A stretch of DNA of 64,000 bases from an uncultured Flavobacteriaceae bacterium (GCA_937944485.1 CALDYU010000005.1:62001-126000), one strand, 5' to 3'. Numbered from the stretch's first letter, positions 1 through 8,955 are shown. Made by a program: numbers and translations. The notes: a model not told the origin generated them from the letters alone.

Positions 1-2
1 AA

Positions 3-1649
3 CTCTTCTTATACCTTCTTGGTGGACTTCTACTTCTCAACCTACTGCAAGCCTATTTTACAGAACTTATTTTTGATGAAGCATATTATTGGTATTATGC
101 TCAAAACATTGATTGGGGTTATTTTGATCACCCCCCTATGGTGGCTTGGCTAATAAAGGTAAGTAGTCTTTTTTTTGATGGCGAATTAGGGGTTCGTTTT
201 ATGAGTTGCCTTTTATCCGCTGGCACCACACTATTACTTTGGCTAATGGTTGATCACCCAATAAAAAAAGACTATGTCTTTCATTTTATAGTTCTTGTCT
301 TTGCCACTACTTTATTGAATTTGTATGGCATTTTTACTTTACCAGACACGCCACTACTTTTTTTTACCGCACTTTTTCTATGGATTTATAAGCAATTTAT
401 TAAGAAACCATCATTCCTCTTAAGTCTCGGGTTAGGTTTGATAATGGCTGCACTTATGTACAGCAAATATCATGCGGTATTAGTTATCATTTTTGTACTG
501 CTCTCTAATTTTAAACTAGTCCGCAACAAGTATGCATGGCTTTCTGTAGTCATCGCGCTAGGCAGCTATACTCCCCATTTATTCTGGTTATATGAACATG
601 ATTTTGTTTCAATTAAATACCACCTTTTCGACCGTCCAAATCAAGCTTATTCATTTAGTAAATTTACAGGAGGCTACTTTCTGAATTTATTGGCATTATT
701 CGGGTTCGTTTTTCCAATGGCTTACTATATCTTATATAAAAGCAAGTCCACTGATTTGTTTAAAAAAGCACTGATTTATTTGAGCTATGGCGTATTAATT
801 TTCTTCTTTATATCGAGTTTTTCAAAACGAGTTCAAACTCAATGGGTTATTGTGGTATCCATTCCTATGGTGCTGTTAATTTTTAAATACATTATAGATA
901 ATGAGCGCATACGAAGATGGGTTTTTCGGATGAGTTTGATTAACGTTGTTATACTATTGTATGTACGAGCTTTTTTAATCTATGATCAATTGCTACCTAT
1001 GTATTATGAAACCCATGGAAACAAAGATTGGGTTCAAGATTTATCAGCTGATGTTCTAGATACACCGGTAGTTTTTGAAAATTCATACCGTAATGCGCCC
1101 ATGTATTCATTCTATTCTGGTAATAAAGCTATTTCACTCAATAATATTAAATACCGCCGAAATCAATATTCTATTGACGACGCCGAAGCCAGTGTACAGG
1201 GCCAAAAAGTGTTTTATGTTTCAAAATACCTGAAAAATAAGGAGCTAGTTTACCCTCGTATTAAGGGTACACTTTATTATGGAGAATATATCGCTAATTT
1301 CGAAACATATAGGCGTTTAAAATGTTTTATCGATGAATCTGAGCTAAACTTTGAATATAACAGGACTCTTGAAATGAAAGTGTATAACCCTTATGAGGCT
1401 GATATACCTATAGAAAAATTGCAATTCGCTGTAGCATATTTAAATGAATATAAGCAGGTTGTTGATCTAAAATCAATAAAAATGGAGCCTGTTAATCTCG
1501 AGTTAAAAAAACTTAAGTCAAAAGATACTCTTAACTTTAGCTTTGAGTTACCGAAGACGGAAATAGAGCACCCTACTTATATTCAAATTGGTATTTCAGA
1601 AAACAAACTGCGCTATGGAATCAATAGCGATAAATTAAAATTCAATTGA
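3..1649 (+). CDS. GT39/ArnT-like membrane glycosyltransferase, 5'-truncated by the window edge
   Basis: Predicted polytopic inner-membrane glycosyltransferase of the GT39 (ArnT/PMT) type, which moves sugars from a polyprenyl-phosphate donor to a lipid or protein acceptor on the periplasmic side. The frame is open from base 3, and the family signature FDEAYYW followed by GYFDHPPMVA is read at about 75-150, upstream of and across the first ATG (138). That ATG is therefore internal and the true start lies before the window. About ten hydrophobic segments fill the first two thirds. The last ~200 residues are hydrophilic. The stop overlaps the next start (TGATG), suggesting co-transcription with the DUF4271 gene. 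Acceptor and donor are unknown. Confidence 0.85.
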   Translation, partial: LFLYLLGGLLLLNLLQAYFTELIFDEAYYWYYAQNIDWGYFDHPPMVAWLIKVSSLFFDGELGVRFMSCLLSAGTTLLLWLMVDHPIKKDYVFHFIVLVFATTLLNLYGIFTLPDTPLLFFTALFLWIYKQFIKKPSFLLSLGLGLIMAALMYSKYHAVLVIIFVLLSNFKLVRNKYAWLSVVIALGSYTPHLFWLYEHDFVSIKYHLFDRPNQAYSFSKFTGGYFLNLLALFGFVFPMAYYILYKSKSTDLFKKALIYLSYGVLIFFFISSFSKRVQTQWVIVVSIPMVLLIFKYIIDNERIRRWVFRMSLINVVILLYVRAFLIYDQLLPMYYETHGNKDWVQDLSADVLDTPVVFENSYRNAPMYSFYSGNKAISLNNIKYRRNQYSIDDAEASVQGQKVFYVSKYLKNKELVYPRIKGTLYYGEYIANFETYRRLKCFIDESELNFEYNRTLEMKVYNPYEADIPIEKLQFAVAYLNEYKQVVDLKSIKMEPVNLELKKLKSKDTLNFSFELPKTEIEHPTYIQIGISENKLRYGINSDKLKFN

Positions 1650-2311
1650 TGGAACCCATTTTCAGAAACATTGAAAATATAGATTGGATTACCCTTATCA
1701 TCTTTGGTAGTTTGCTTCTGATTGTATTTGGTAAAACCGCTTTCTATAATAGATTCCTGAATTTTATTATTCTTCCTTTTAATAATAAATACATATTTAT
1801 GTACAATAAAAAGGAAAAATTATTTAATTGGTTTCATAGCTGTTTTACCATTTTTCAAATAATAAATTTTTCTCTTTTTCTTTTTCTAGTCTGGAAAATA
1901 TTTTTGGGCCCTGAGAAACTTAATGAAGTTAACATATATGTATTTCCAATCTTCTTCGGATCAGTGTTGTTATTTTTAGTGGTGAAAGTATTATTACAGT
2001 TAAGTAGCGGATTTATATTTAGTACAGAAAAAATTATCAGCGAGCTCATCTTTAAAAAATTGTCATATCTCAATTATAGTGCTTTAGTTATGTTCTTAGC
2101 AAACGTAATTTTGATTTACGTTTTTAAGAATTCTAAAGTGATTATTTATAGTACGCTTTTCTTAGTTCTATTAATTAATGTTTTAGGTTGGGTTAATCTT
2201 CTTCGTCACCATCGAAAATTTATCGCAAATAATTTTTTCTATTTTATTTTGTACCTTTGCGCACTCGAAATTTCTCCCTGGGTAATTATAGGAAGCTATA
2301 TAAAAGATTGA
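1649..2311 (+). CDS. DUF4271 family integral membrane protein
   Basis: A 220-residue protein with about six hydrophobic segments, matching the Bacteroidetes-specific DUF4271 family. I placed the start at the ATG of 1649, overlapping the upstream TGA; a TTG one codon earlier is also in frame. The function is unknown. The family commonly sits next to uroporphyrinogen-III synthase in flavobacteria, as here, where hemD begins 4 bases after this stop. Recognition rests on length, topology and neighbourhood rather than on a catalytic motif. Confidence 0.82.
   Translation: MEPIFRNIENIDWITLIIFGSLLLIVFGKTAFYNRFLNFIILPFNNKYIFMYNKKEKLFNWFHSCFTIFQIINFSLFLFLVWKIFLGPEKLNEVNIYVFPIFFGSVLLFLVVKVLLQLSSGFIFSTEKIISELIFKKLSYLNYSALVMFLANVILIYVFKNSKVIIYSTLFLVLLINVLGWVNLLRHHRKFIANNFFYFILYLCALEISPWVIIGSYIKD
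2252..2259 (+). promoter_or_regulatory. candidate -7 promoter box for hemD
   Basis: TACCTTTG fits the Bacteroidetes -7 consensus TAnnTTTG. It lies inside the 3' end of the DUF4271 gene, 57 bases before the hemD ATG, after a T-rich stretch but without a clear TTG -33 element. The same TTTTGTACCTTTGC string stands before ahcY (33694-33706). It could give hemD its own transcript. Confidence 0.35.
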
Positions 2312-2315
2312 AAAT

Positions 2316-3062
2316 ATGAAGGTAAAAACGATTTTGGTCTCTCAACCAGAACCGAAGATGGAAAATTCTCCCTATTCGAAACTTATTGATAAAGAAAAAG
2401 TAAAAGTTGATTTTAGACCCTTCATACATGTCGAAGGGGTTGATGCTAAAAATGTACGTCAACAGAAAATAGATCTTAGCAACTTCACAGCAATCATTCT
2501 TACTAGTAGAAATGCGGTAGATCACTTTTTTCGCATCGCAGAAGAAATGCGATTCAAAGTACCCGATAGCATGAAGTATTTTTGCCAATCAGAAGCTGTT
2601 GCCTATTACCTTCAAAAATATGTGGTATATCGCAAACGAAAGATATACGTGGGTAAAATGAATTTTCCTGATCTAGTAGTCCTATTTAAAAAATATAAAG
2701 ACGAAAAGTTTCTTTTACCATCTTCTGATTCTTTGAAAGCTGTTGTTCCTGAAACCCTTGATAAGTTAGGTATTGATTGGACACGAGGTATTTTCTATAA
2801 AACAGTAATCAGTGATTTATCTGATTTGGCCGAAGTCACCTATGATGTATTGGTTTTCTTTAGCCCGTCAGGAATTGAATCGTTGCTACAGAATTTTCCT
2901 GATTTTGAACAAAATGATACGCGAATTGCTGTCTTTGGAAATTCTACAGTAAAAGCGGCTACAGCTGCCGGACTTCGTTGTGATATAAAAGCACCGACAC
3001 CAGAAACACCATCAATGACTATGGCATTGAGTAAATATATTCAAAGCGCCAATAAAAAATAA
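2316..3062 (+). CDS. hemD: uroporphyrinogen-III synthase
   Basis: Closes and isomerises hydroxymethylbilane to uroporphyrinogen III in cytoplasmic tetrapyrrole (heme/siroheme) biosynthesis. The 248-residue length and two alternating alpha/beta halves fit HemD. Typical stretches are FTAIILTSRNAVDHFF (first half), DVLVFFSPSGIESLL and the IAVFGNSTVKAATAAG segment in the second half. HemD is poorly conserved, so the call leans on these patterns and on the DUF4271-hemD-pckA order seen in flavobacteria. It ends at a strong terminator shared with convergent pckA. Confidence 0.85.
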   Translation: MKVKTILVSQPEPKMENSPYSKLIDKEKVKVDFRPFIHVEGVDAKNVRQQKIDLSNFTAIILTSRNAVDHFFRIAEEMRFKVPDSMKYFCQSEAVAYYLQKYVVYRKRKIYVGKMNFPDLVVLFKKYKDEKFLLPSSDSLKAVVPETLDKLGIDWTRGIFYKTVISDLSDLAEVTYDVLVFFSPSGIESLLQNFPDFEQNDTRIAVFGNSTVKAATAAGLRCDIKAPTPETPSMTMALSKYIQSANKK

Positions 3063-3082
3063 TAGGTTTTATAACGATATAC

Positions 3083-3115
3083 AAAAGCCCTGAACAAATT
3101 GTTCAGGACTTTTTG
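3083..3115. terminator. bidirectional terminator between hemD and pckA
   Basis: CCTGAAC and GTTCAGG form a perfect stem around AAATT, flanked by AAAAG on the left and CTTTTTG on the right, so it can act for both convergent genes. Confidence 0.8.
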
Positions 3116-3117
3116 TT

Positions 3118-4734
3118 TTAAAAAGCATATCGCTGTGGGCCGCCCCGGCGTATTTCTTCACTTGCGTAAGCTTCAAACTGTTTGAAGTTTTCACGAAAAG
3201 CATTTGTTAGTTTAAATGCTGTTTTATAATAAGCTTCATCATCATTCCATGTCGTTCTCGGACTTAAAACTTCAGTAGGAACTCCCGGACATGATCTTGG
3301 TTGTGCCACTCCGAATACGGAATGAATGTGATAATCATCATAGTTATACAAGCCTAAATCACCATTCAAAACTGCATTAATCATCGCTCGGGTATATTTC
3401 AATTTCATACGCGTTCCTACGCCATAAGGCCCACCCGTCCAGCCTGTGTTGACTAGCCATACATTTACCCCCGCGTCTTTCATTTTTTTACTTAACATCT
3501 CTGCATATGCGGTAGGGTGCAGAGGCATAAAAGGAGCACCAAAACAAGCCGAAAAAGAAGGGATAGGCTCTTTGACACCTGCTTCTGTACCGGCAACCTT
3601 AGCGGTATAACCAGATATAAAATGGTAAGCAGCCTGGCTAGGTGTCAACTTCGATATTGGAGGCAACACCCCAAAAGCATCTGCCGTTAAAAAAAAGATA
3701 TTCTTCGGATTATTACCGATAGATGGTTGTTTGATATTTTCAATATGATAAATAGGATAGCTCACCCTAGTGTTTTGAGTAATTGAAGTGTTTTCGAAAT
3801 CAACTTCGCCAGCTTCATTCATAATCACATTCTCCAAAATAGCTCCTTTTTTGATAGCACCGTAAATTTCGGGTTCCTGCTCGGCAGAAAGATTAATCAC
3901 CTTGGCATAACATCCGCCTTCAAAATTAAAAACCGCGTTCTCATTATTCCAACCATGTTCATCATCACCAATTAATTTTCTATTGGCATCTGTAGATAAA
4001 GTCGTTTTACCAGTACCTGAAAGTCCGAAAAATATAGCCGTATCTCCTTTTTTACCCACATTGGCCGAGCAATGCATGGGTAAGGTGTTCTTTTGCACAG
4101 GAAGAATAAAATTAAGTGCAGAAAATATCCCTTTTTTAATTTCTCCTGTATAACCTGTACCGCCTATTAAGGCAACCTTTTTTGAAAAATTAAGAATTGC
4201 AAAATTATGTTGACGTGTTCCGTCTTCAGCAGCAACTGCCATGAAACTTGGTGCGTTAACTACTGTCCATTCTGGTTCGAAATTTTTCAATTCTTCATTC
4301 GTAGGGCGAATAAACATATTATAGGCGAACATATTGCTCCATGGGTATTCATTGATTACCCTAATATTCATTCGATAGTTTGCGTCAGCACAAGCATAGC
4401 AATCTCTTACAAAAAGTTCTTTCCCATTCAAATAATTAACCACCTTCTTATATAGTGCGTCAAATTTTGATGGTTCAAAAGGAATATTAATGTCTCCCCA
4501 CCATACTTTTTCTTCGGTGATTTTATCTTTAACGATAAAGCGATCCATGGGTGATCTTCCTGTAAACTCCCCCGTATTAACAGCAATAGCACCCAGCGAA
4601 GATACTTTTCCCATGCCTTTGGCAACGGTGATGTCATGAAGCTCATTAGAAGATAATTGATAATGCACTGTATCGGTTGATATCCCATAGTTTTCGAGGG
4701 ATACAGTAGTTGGAATTCTTTTCGAATTATTCAT
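3118..4734 (-). CDS. pckA: phosphoenolpyruvate carboxykinase (ATP)
   Basis: Converts oxaloacetate plus ATP to phosphoenolpyruvate, CO2 and ADP, the first committed step of gluconeogenesis in the cytoplasm. The 538-residue length is normal for ATP-type PckA. Visible signatures are TGRSP (58-62, substrate-binding Arg), the P-loop GLSGTGKT (237-244), the Mg-binding kinase-2 loop GDDEHGW (256-262) and YTAKVAGTE in the C-terminal half. The gene stands alone, convergent with hemD and sharing its terminator. Confidence 0.98.
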   Translation of the reverse strand: MNNSKRIPTTVSLENYGISTDTVHYQLSSNELHDITVAKGMGKVSSLGAIAVNTGEFTGRSPMDRFIVKDKITEEKVWWGDINIPFEPSKFDALYKKVVNYLNGKELFVRDCYACADANYRMNIRVINEYPWSNMFAYNMFIRPTNEELKNFEPEWTVVNAPSFMAVAAEDGTRQHNFAILNFSKKVALIGGTGYTGEIKKGIFSALNFILPVQKNTLPMHCSANVGKKGDTAIFFGLSGTGKTTLSTDANRKLIGDDEHGWNNENAVFNFEGGCYAKVINLSAEQEPEIYGAIKKGAILENVIMNEAGEVDFENTSITQNTRVSYPIYHIENIKQPSIGNNPKNIFFLTADAFGVLPPISKLTPSQAAYHFISGYTAKVAGTEAGVKEPIPSFSACFGAPFMPLHPTAYAEMLSKKMKDAGVNVWLVNTGWTGGPYGVGTRMKLKYTRAMINAVLNGDLGLYNYDDYHIHSVFGVAQPRSCPGVPTEVLSPRTTWNDDEAYYKTAFKLTNAFRENFKQFEAYASEEIRRGGPQRYAF

Positions 4735-4755
4735 TCAATGTCTATTTTGGTACGT

Positions 4756-4763
4756 CAAAATTA
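4756..4763 (-). promoter_or_regulatory. candidate -7 box of pckA
   Basis: On the minus strand this reads TAATTTTG, a match to TAnnTTTG, about 22 bases upstream of the pckA ATG. No well-spaced -33 TTG is seen. The rest of the 4735-4944 gap holds no convincing gene. Confidence 0.35.
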
Positions 4764-4944
4764 TTGAATTTTTATACCAAGTAACTGCGATCTAACAATT
4801 ATTTAGTTTAAATACAAATGTGCTCGATAACGTTGTAGTTCATCTAACCTTTTTTCGAAAAAAAAGAAAATTGGTTACAGATCAAGTGCCTTTTTTCTCT
4901 CTAAAATGCGAACCAATATATTCTCGCCTTGGTGGTCTCAATAA

Positions 4945-5328
4945 CTATGATGTTCTTACGTATCGTACTCCGAGTAAAAGCCAAGCTCCAATTAGTAGCA
5001 AACCTCCAATGGGAGTCAGGAAAGCAATCGCCTTAAAATCAAAACCTGTTAAAGTATTCGTCGCCAAAAGGTAAATTGAAAAAGAAAATAAAAGCACTCC
5101 GATGGTTAGACACCTATAAACCCACTTCTTGTTTTTTTGACTAATGCTTTTTGTGTTCGCTAGTACCAGTAATAAAAGAGCATGATACATTTGATAAGTG
5201 ACCCCTGTCTCAAAAGTCTGTATCGCTTCGGCGTCAATTAGTTTTTCCAATCCGTGTGCTCCAAAAGCCCCAAGGATAATTGCCAAAACCCCGAAAACAA
5301 CTCCTGTTAAAAATATTGTTCTGTTCAT
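4945..5328 (-). CDS. DUF423 family membrane protein
   Basis: A 127-residue protein with four hydrophobic segments and the DUF423 (YgdD-like) pattern: an N-terminal GAFGAHGLEKLID stretch, a Gln-Thr-Phe-Glu-Thr-Gly-Val-Thr-Tyr-Gln-Met-Tyr-His segment, and a C-terminal LTPIGGLLLIGAWLLLGV helix. Function is unknown; it is expected in the inner membrane. It is monocistronic on the minus strand, divergent from the saccharopine dehydrogenase gene. Confidence 0.9.
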   Translation of the reverse strand: MNRTIFLTGVVFGVLAIILGAFGAHGLEKLIDAEAIQTFETGVTYQMYHALLLLVLANTKSISQKNKKWVYRCLTIGVLLFSFSIYLLATNTLTGFDFKAIAFLTPIGGLLLIGAWLLLGVRYVRTS

Positions 5329-5411
5329 AACTTAAATAGGATATTTTTTTATAAATGTAACAATTTGATACCTTAGTCTTTCGTTTACAAAAGTAACCAA
5401 TCATAAAAAGG

Positions 5412-6785
5412 ATGCGTAAAATACTTGTCGTTGGAGCTGGAAAATCTACGTCTTATCTTATTGATTATTTCTTGCAAAAGGCTGAAAAAGAAAAGTTACA
5501 CCTAACCATAGGTGATATAAATCCTGATGCGATTGCCGCTGCTATAAAAAACCATGACGCGTGTACGGTGGTAAAACTTGATATTTTTGAAGACCAAGAT
5601 CGCAGCAAAGTAATTCAGGCAAGTGATATTGTTGTATCGATGTTGCCTGCGCGAATGCACATAAAAGTAGCCGAAGACTGTATTCGTTTTGAAAAGCATT
5701 TGATTACTGCCTCTTATGTTAGTGAAGAAATTAAAAAGTTAGACTCACAGGCCAAAGAAAAAGGATTGATTTTTATGAACGAAATTGGTTTAGACCCAGG
5801 TATAGATCATATGAGTGCTATGCAAGTCATTGATCGCATTCGCGATAATGGTGGAGAAATAATACTTTTTGAATCTTTTACTGGTGGATTGGTAGCCCCC
5901 GAAAGCGATAATAACCTATGGAATTACAAATTCACTTGGAACCCCAGAAATGTTGTCGTTGCAGGCCAAGGGGGTACTGCAAAATTTATTCAAGAAGGAA
6001 CCTATAAATATATACCCTATAACAAGTTGTTTCGAAGAACAGAATTCTTCAAAATTGAAGGTTTTGGTCATTTTGAGGGCTACGCCAATCGTGATTCTTT
6101 AAAGTATAGAGAAGCTTATGGTTTACAAAATGTACTTACGCTGTATCGAGGTACTATGCGTAGAATAGGGTTTTCTAGGGCATGGGATATTTTTGTTCAA
6201 TTAGGAATGACTGACGATACCTATACTATTGAAAACTCAGAAGGCATGACCTATCGAGAGTTTACCAATTTGTTTCTCCCCTATTCGCCTACTGATTCTG
6301 TGGAACTCAAACTCAGACATTATCTGAAAATTGCTCAAGATGATATTAAATGGTTAAAACTACAGGAAGTACAACTTTTTGCAACTGACAAAAAAATAAC
6401 ACGGAAAAACGCCACCCCAGCTCAAATTTTGCAAGAAATACTTGAAGCTAGCTGGACGCTTAATGAAACGGACAAAGATATGATTGTCATGTATCATAAA
6501 TTTGGCTACAAACTGAAGGGTAAAAAATATCAAATTGATTCGAATACCGTGGTAATGGGTGAAAATAAAACCCATACGGCCATGGCAAAAACCGTTGGTT
6601 TACCCGTTGCTATTGCAACGCTAGCTATTCTAAACAAAAAAATTACTACCCCCGGCATACAAATTCCTATTCAAAAAGAAATTTACGAGCCCATACTCGA
6701 AGAACTCAAAGCATATGGCATCATTTTTAAAGAAAATGAAGTGCCTTATTTGGGTTACAATCCAGATTCAGCCTACGACAAATAA
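5412..6785 (+). CDS. saccharopine dehydrogenase family protein
   Basis: NAD(P)-dependent oxidoreductase of the saccharopine dehydrogenase (Lys9-like) family, 457 residues. It has an N-terminal Rossmann start (KILVVGAGKS, 3-12), the conserved MNEIGLDPGIDHM stretch in the middle and a C-terminal domain with FEGYANRDSLKY and TMRRIGFSRAW. The family links lysine and alpha-aminoadipate semialdehyde through saccharopine; direction (breakdown or synthesis) cannot be read here. An Lrp/AsnC regulator follows 68 bases downstream on the same strand, which fits amino-acid-responsive control. Confidence 0.9.
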   Translation: MRKILVVGAGKSTSYLIDYFLQKAEKEKLHLTIGDINPDAIAAAIKNHDACTVVKLDIFEDQDRSKVIQASDIVVSMLPARMHIKVAEDCIRFEKHLITASYVSEEIKKLDSQAKEKGLIFMNEIGLDPGIDHMSAMQVIDRIRDNGGEIILFESFTGGLVAPESDNNLWNYKFTWNPRNVVVAGQGGTAKFIQEGTYKYIPYNKLFRRTEFFKIEGFGHFEGYANRDSLKYREAYGLQNVLTLYRGTMRRIGFSRAWDIFVQLGMTDDTYTIENSEGMTYREFTNLFLPYSPTDSVELKLRHYLKIAQDDIKWLKLQEVQLFATDKKITRKNATPAQILQEILEASWTLNETDKDMIVMYHKFGYKLKGKKYQIDSNTVVMGENKTHTAMAKTVGLPVAIATLAILNKKITTPGIQIPIQKEIYEPILEELKAYGIIFKENEVPYLGYNPDSAYDK

Positions 6786-6853
6786 ATCCTTAATCTTCAG
6801 AGTTAGCTTTCTATTTCATACGAATTATCTATTTTTATTATGAAATTGAAACA

Positions 6854-7330
6854 ATGGGCATAAAATCTAATTCTAAAAAGGTTAAAATAGACGGGATTGA
6901 TAAAAAAATTCTAAGATTTTTAATGGCTGATGCCCGAAAACCAGTTCTCGAAATTGCTAGGAATATCGGTATTTCAGGAGCGGCAATTCACCAACGTTTA
7001 CGAAAATTAGAAGCTTCAGGTTTACTGGCAGGTTCTAAGTTTATTATCAACCCAAAAGTCATGGGATATACTACAATGGCTTATGTAGGTATTTATCTAG
7101 ATAAAGCCATGAGTAACCCCGTAGCCGTAAAGCAATTATCCAAAATTCCTGAAGTTTTAGAATGTCACTACACTACTGGTAATTGGTCCATTTTAATCAA
7201 AGTTCTCTGTAAAGACAATGAACATTTGATGCATGTGCTCAACAAAAATATACAACAAATTGAGGGTGTTTCAAGAACAGAAACTTTCATTTCACTCGAT
7301 CAGCAAATTGATCGGCAGATTTCTATCTAA
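6854..7330 (+). CDS. Lrp/AsnC family transcriptional regulator
   Basis: DNA-binding regulator of the feast/famine family, 158 residues. The N-terminal winged helix-turn-helix covers about 16-62 (DKKILRFL, then ISGAAIHQRLRKLEASG) and the ligand-binding RAM domain about 75-150 (TTMAYVGIYL, VLECHYTTGNWSILIKV). Such proteins form octamers and respond to amino acids. Its place directly behind saccharopine dehydrogenase suggests control of lysine or branched amino-acid metabolism; this is inference from context. A strong hairpin follows. Confidence 0.94.
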   Translation: MGIKSNSKKVKIDGIDKKILRFLMADARKPVLEIARNIGISGAAIHQRLRKLEASGLLAGSKFIINPKVMGYTTMAYVGIYLDKAMSNPVAVKQLSKIPEVLECHYTTGNWSILIKVLCKDNEHLMHVLNKNIQQIEGVSRTETFISLDQQIDRQISI

Positions 7331-7377
7331 AAAATAAGAAGTACGAGATGTTTTTATAACAACCCGTCTAATCAAAA

Positions 7378-7407
7378 AATAGTCCGTCACTTTCATAACG
7401 GACTATT
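7378..7407. terminator. terminator between Lrp gene and Zn peptidase
   Basis: AATAGTCCGT (7378-7387) pairs perfectly with ACGGACTATT (7398-7407) over a 10-base loop. It follows an A-run and precedes a T-containing AT-rich tract, between two convergent genes. Confidence 0.8.
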
Positions 7408-7425
7408 AAATTATTTCAAAAAAAA

Positions 7426-8124
7426 TTAATCTCTGCTTGCTACGCGCATTGCAAAATATAACAAGGTAGCTAAAGCTCCAATGGCAGCAACCAAATAGGT
7501 TCTGGCAGCCCATTTCAAAGCATCTTCTGCACCCGCATATTCTTCTTGGCTTACCATGTTTTTATTCTTCAACCAAGCCAAAGCTCTATTACTGGCATCG
7601 TACTCTACTGGCAAGGTTATAAAGCTAAATAAGGTTCCGATACCGTATAAACCGACACCTGCCCATGCGATGGTGCCACCAATAGCGGTAGTCTGCATTA
7701 GTGCCAGACCACCAAAAATCACCCACATAGAAAACCTTGAAGTAATATTCAAAATAGGCACTAATTTTGAGCGCATCCCCAACCATTCATAAGCTGTAGC
7801 ATGTTGAACGGCATGCCCCACTTCATGAGCAGCGACGGCTGCAGCTGAAGCATTTCTTTGTGCATAGACTCCTTCACTTAAATTTACGGTCTTATTTGCA
7901 GGATTGTAATGATCGGTCAACATCCCCGGTGTAGAGATTACTTTTACATCACGTATACCATGGTCTGCCAACATTTTTTCAGCAATCTCTGCCCCACTCA
8001 TTCCATTGCGCAATTGTACTTGAGAGTACTTTTTAAATTTACTTTTAAGACGACTACTAACCAACATACTAAAAAGTCCGAAAACCGCTGCTATGATGAT
8101 ATAGCCCATATCAAATCCAAACAT
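7426..8124 (-). CDS. membrane zinc metallopeptidase (YugP-like, Zn_peptidase_2)
   Basis: A 232-residue predicted inner-membrane metallopeptidase. It has an N-terminal membrane anchor, the zinc motif HEVGH (100-104) within AVAAHEVGHAVQHA, and three further hydrophobic segments. The DHYNPANKTVNLSEGVYA stretch before the motif is typical of the YugP family. The substrate is unknown; membrane protein quality control is a common guess without direct evidence. It lies downstream of SemiSWEET, separated by a terminator-like hairpin, so it is probably transcribed separately. Confidence 0.92.
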   Translation of the reverse strand: MFGFDMGYIIIAAVFGLFSMLVSSRLKSKFKKYSQVQLRNGMSGAEIAEKMLADHGIRDVKVISTPGMLTDHYNPANKTVNLSEGVYAQRNASAAAVAAHEVGHAVQHATAYEWLGMRSKLVPILNITSRFSMWVIFGGLALMQTTAIGGTIAWAGVGLYGIGTLFSFITLPVEYDASNRALAWLKNKNMVSQEEYAGAEDALKWAARTYLVAAIGALATLLYFAMRVASRD

Positions 8125-8169
8125 ATTTTATTTTTTATTTATAGTTACTTATTTAAATATATAAAAGAT

Positions 8170-8185
8170 TCCTGTCTTCACAGGA
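8170..8185. repeat. short hairpin upstream of the Zn peptidase gene
   Basis: TCCTGT and ACAGGA form a perfect 6-bp stem with a four-base CTTC loop, 45 bases before the peptidase ATG on the minus strand. It may lie in the 5' leader or simply extend the terminator region next to it. Confidence 0.45.
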
Positions 8186-8206
8186 ATAACTTATGCCTTT
8201 AAAGAC

Positions 8207-8262
8207 AAAAACCCCGCCAAAACGCTCTGAACTCGTTTCAGCGTCTAAAGGCGGCGCTTTTT
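8207..8262. terminator. GC-rich terminator after SemiSWEET with nested palindrome
   Basis: An outer stem (CCGCC 8214-8218 with GGCGG 8250-8254) encloses an inner palindrome CTGAA-CTCGT-TTCAG (8227-8241) extended by ACG/CGT. A-runs on the left and T-runs on the right allow termination on either strand; for SemiSWEET the minus strand reads GGTTTTTG. The inner palindrome resembles those at 37179 and 42463. Confidence 0.7.
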
Positions 8263-8282
8263 CTGACAGAATGTCTTTTTCA

Positions 8283-8537
8283 TTATTTGTATTTTAACTT
8301 AGCTATAAATATAGATACTGCCAAAAGCAGCGTACCCGAGTTAGCTAAAATCATACTGATACTCTCTTTTTGAATACCATAATATAACCATAAGGCCAAA
8401 CCAATCATAAATACGATATACATAAGCAATGAAATATCTTTGGTTGATTTCTCCTTCCAAACTTTATACACTTGAGGTATAAAACAGGCGGTTGTTAAAG
8501 TGGCTGCAACCAAACCTATAATCTCTAATTCTGGCAT
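8283..8537 (-). CDS. SemiSWEET family sugar transporter
   Basis: An 84-residue protein with three transmembrane helices, the size of bacterial SemiSWEETs, which work as dimers moving sugars down a gradient. The PQ-loop motif is clear: FIPQVYKVW at 19-27, followed by TKDIS and LMYIVFMIGLALWLYYG. It appears monocistronic: a repeat-filled 440-bp gap lies upstream and a GC-rich hairpin downstream. The sugar cannot be told from the sequence. Confidence 0.9.
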   Translation of the reverse strand: MPELEIIGLVAATLTTACFIPQVYKVWKEKSTKDISLLMYIVFMIGLALWLYYGIQKESISMILANSGTLLLAVSIFIAKLKYK

Positions 8538-8566
8538 TTTTTATTTTTTTTGTCTTCAGTTTTATT

Positions 8567-8698
8567 TGTCTTCCCGACAAGGGAGGGAACTCGCTTTATA
8601 TTGAATTAACTTTTGATGCCTATTTGATAGCGTGAATTCCCATGGTTCTTTATAGTGTCATCAATTTTAAGTCGGATTCCTCGTTCCTCGGAATGACA
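8567..8698. repeat. dispersed repeat element, copy 1 (132 bp)
   Basis: Begins TGTCTTCCCGACA and ends CCTCGGAATGACA; reverse-complementing the end gives TGTCATTCCGAGG, so the termini are imperfect inverted repeats (9 of 13 positions). Near each end is a short hairpin (TTCCC...GGGAA on the left, ATTCC...GGAAT on the right). The interior has TTGATG...CATCAA. It shares both ends and overall length with copy 2. Confidence 0.7.
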
Positions 8699-8821
8699 AG
8701 TTTGCTTTTAAAAGCAATCAAAATCCATTTCGTACTTCCAACTCTGTATCTCGTATTTTTAATTTTTTTGAATTTGAATTTGATTCTTGTAATTGAACTT
8801 TTTTTGTAATCCTATTTCATT

Positions 8822-8955
8822 TGTCTTCCCGACAGCGAAGGGAACTAACCTTTATTTGGAAATACCTTTTCAGTGATATTGACACCATACTTATTGATTT
8901 CACTGAAATAGATACGTCCCCTTTTTCTTTGGATTCCTCGTGCCTCGGAATGACA
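8822..8955. repeat. dispersed repeat element, copy 2 (134 bp)
   Basis: Same left end (TGTCTTCCCGACA), same right end (GGATTCCTCG..CCTCGGAATGACA) and almost the same length as copy 1. The interior differs in sequence but again contains an inverted repeat, here a perfect 9-bp pair TTTCAGTGA...TCACTGAAA. The organisation resembles a MITE-like or REP-doublet element. Confidence 0.7.

Noticed and set aside
138-1649. Start of the first glycosyltransferase at the ATG of 138
   Set aside because: The family motif FDEAYYW and a transmembrane segment are read in the same frame upstream of it, so the real start is before the window.
4820-5074. Forward frame of 84 residues between pckA and DUF423
   Set aside because: It overlaps the DUF423 gene in antisense and has no recognisable family or exported pattern.
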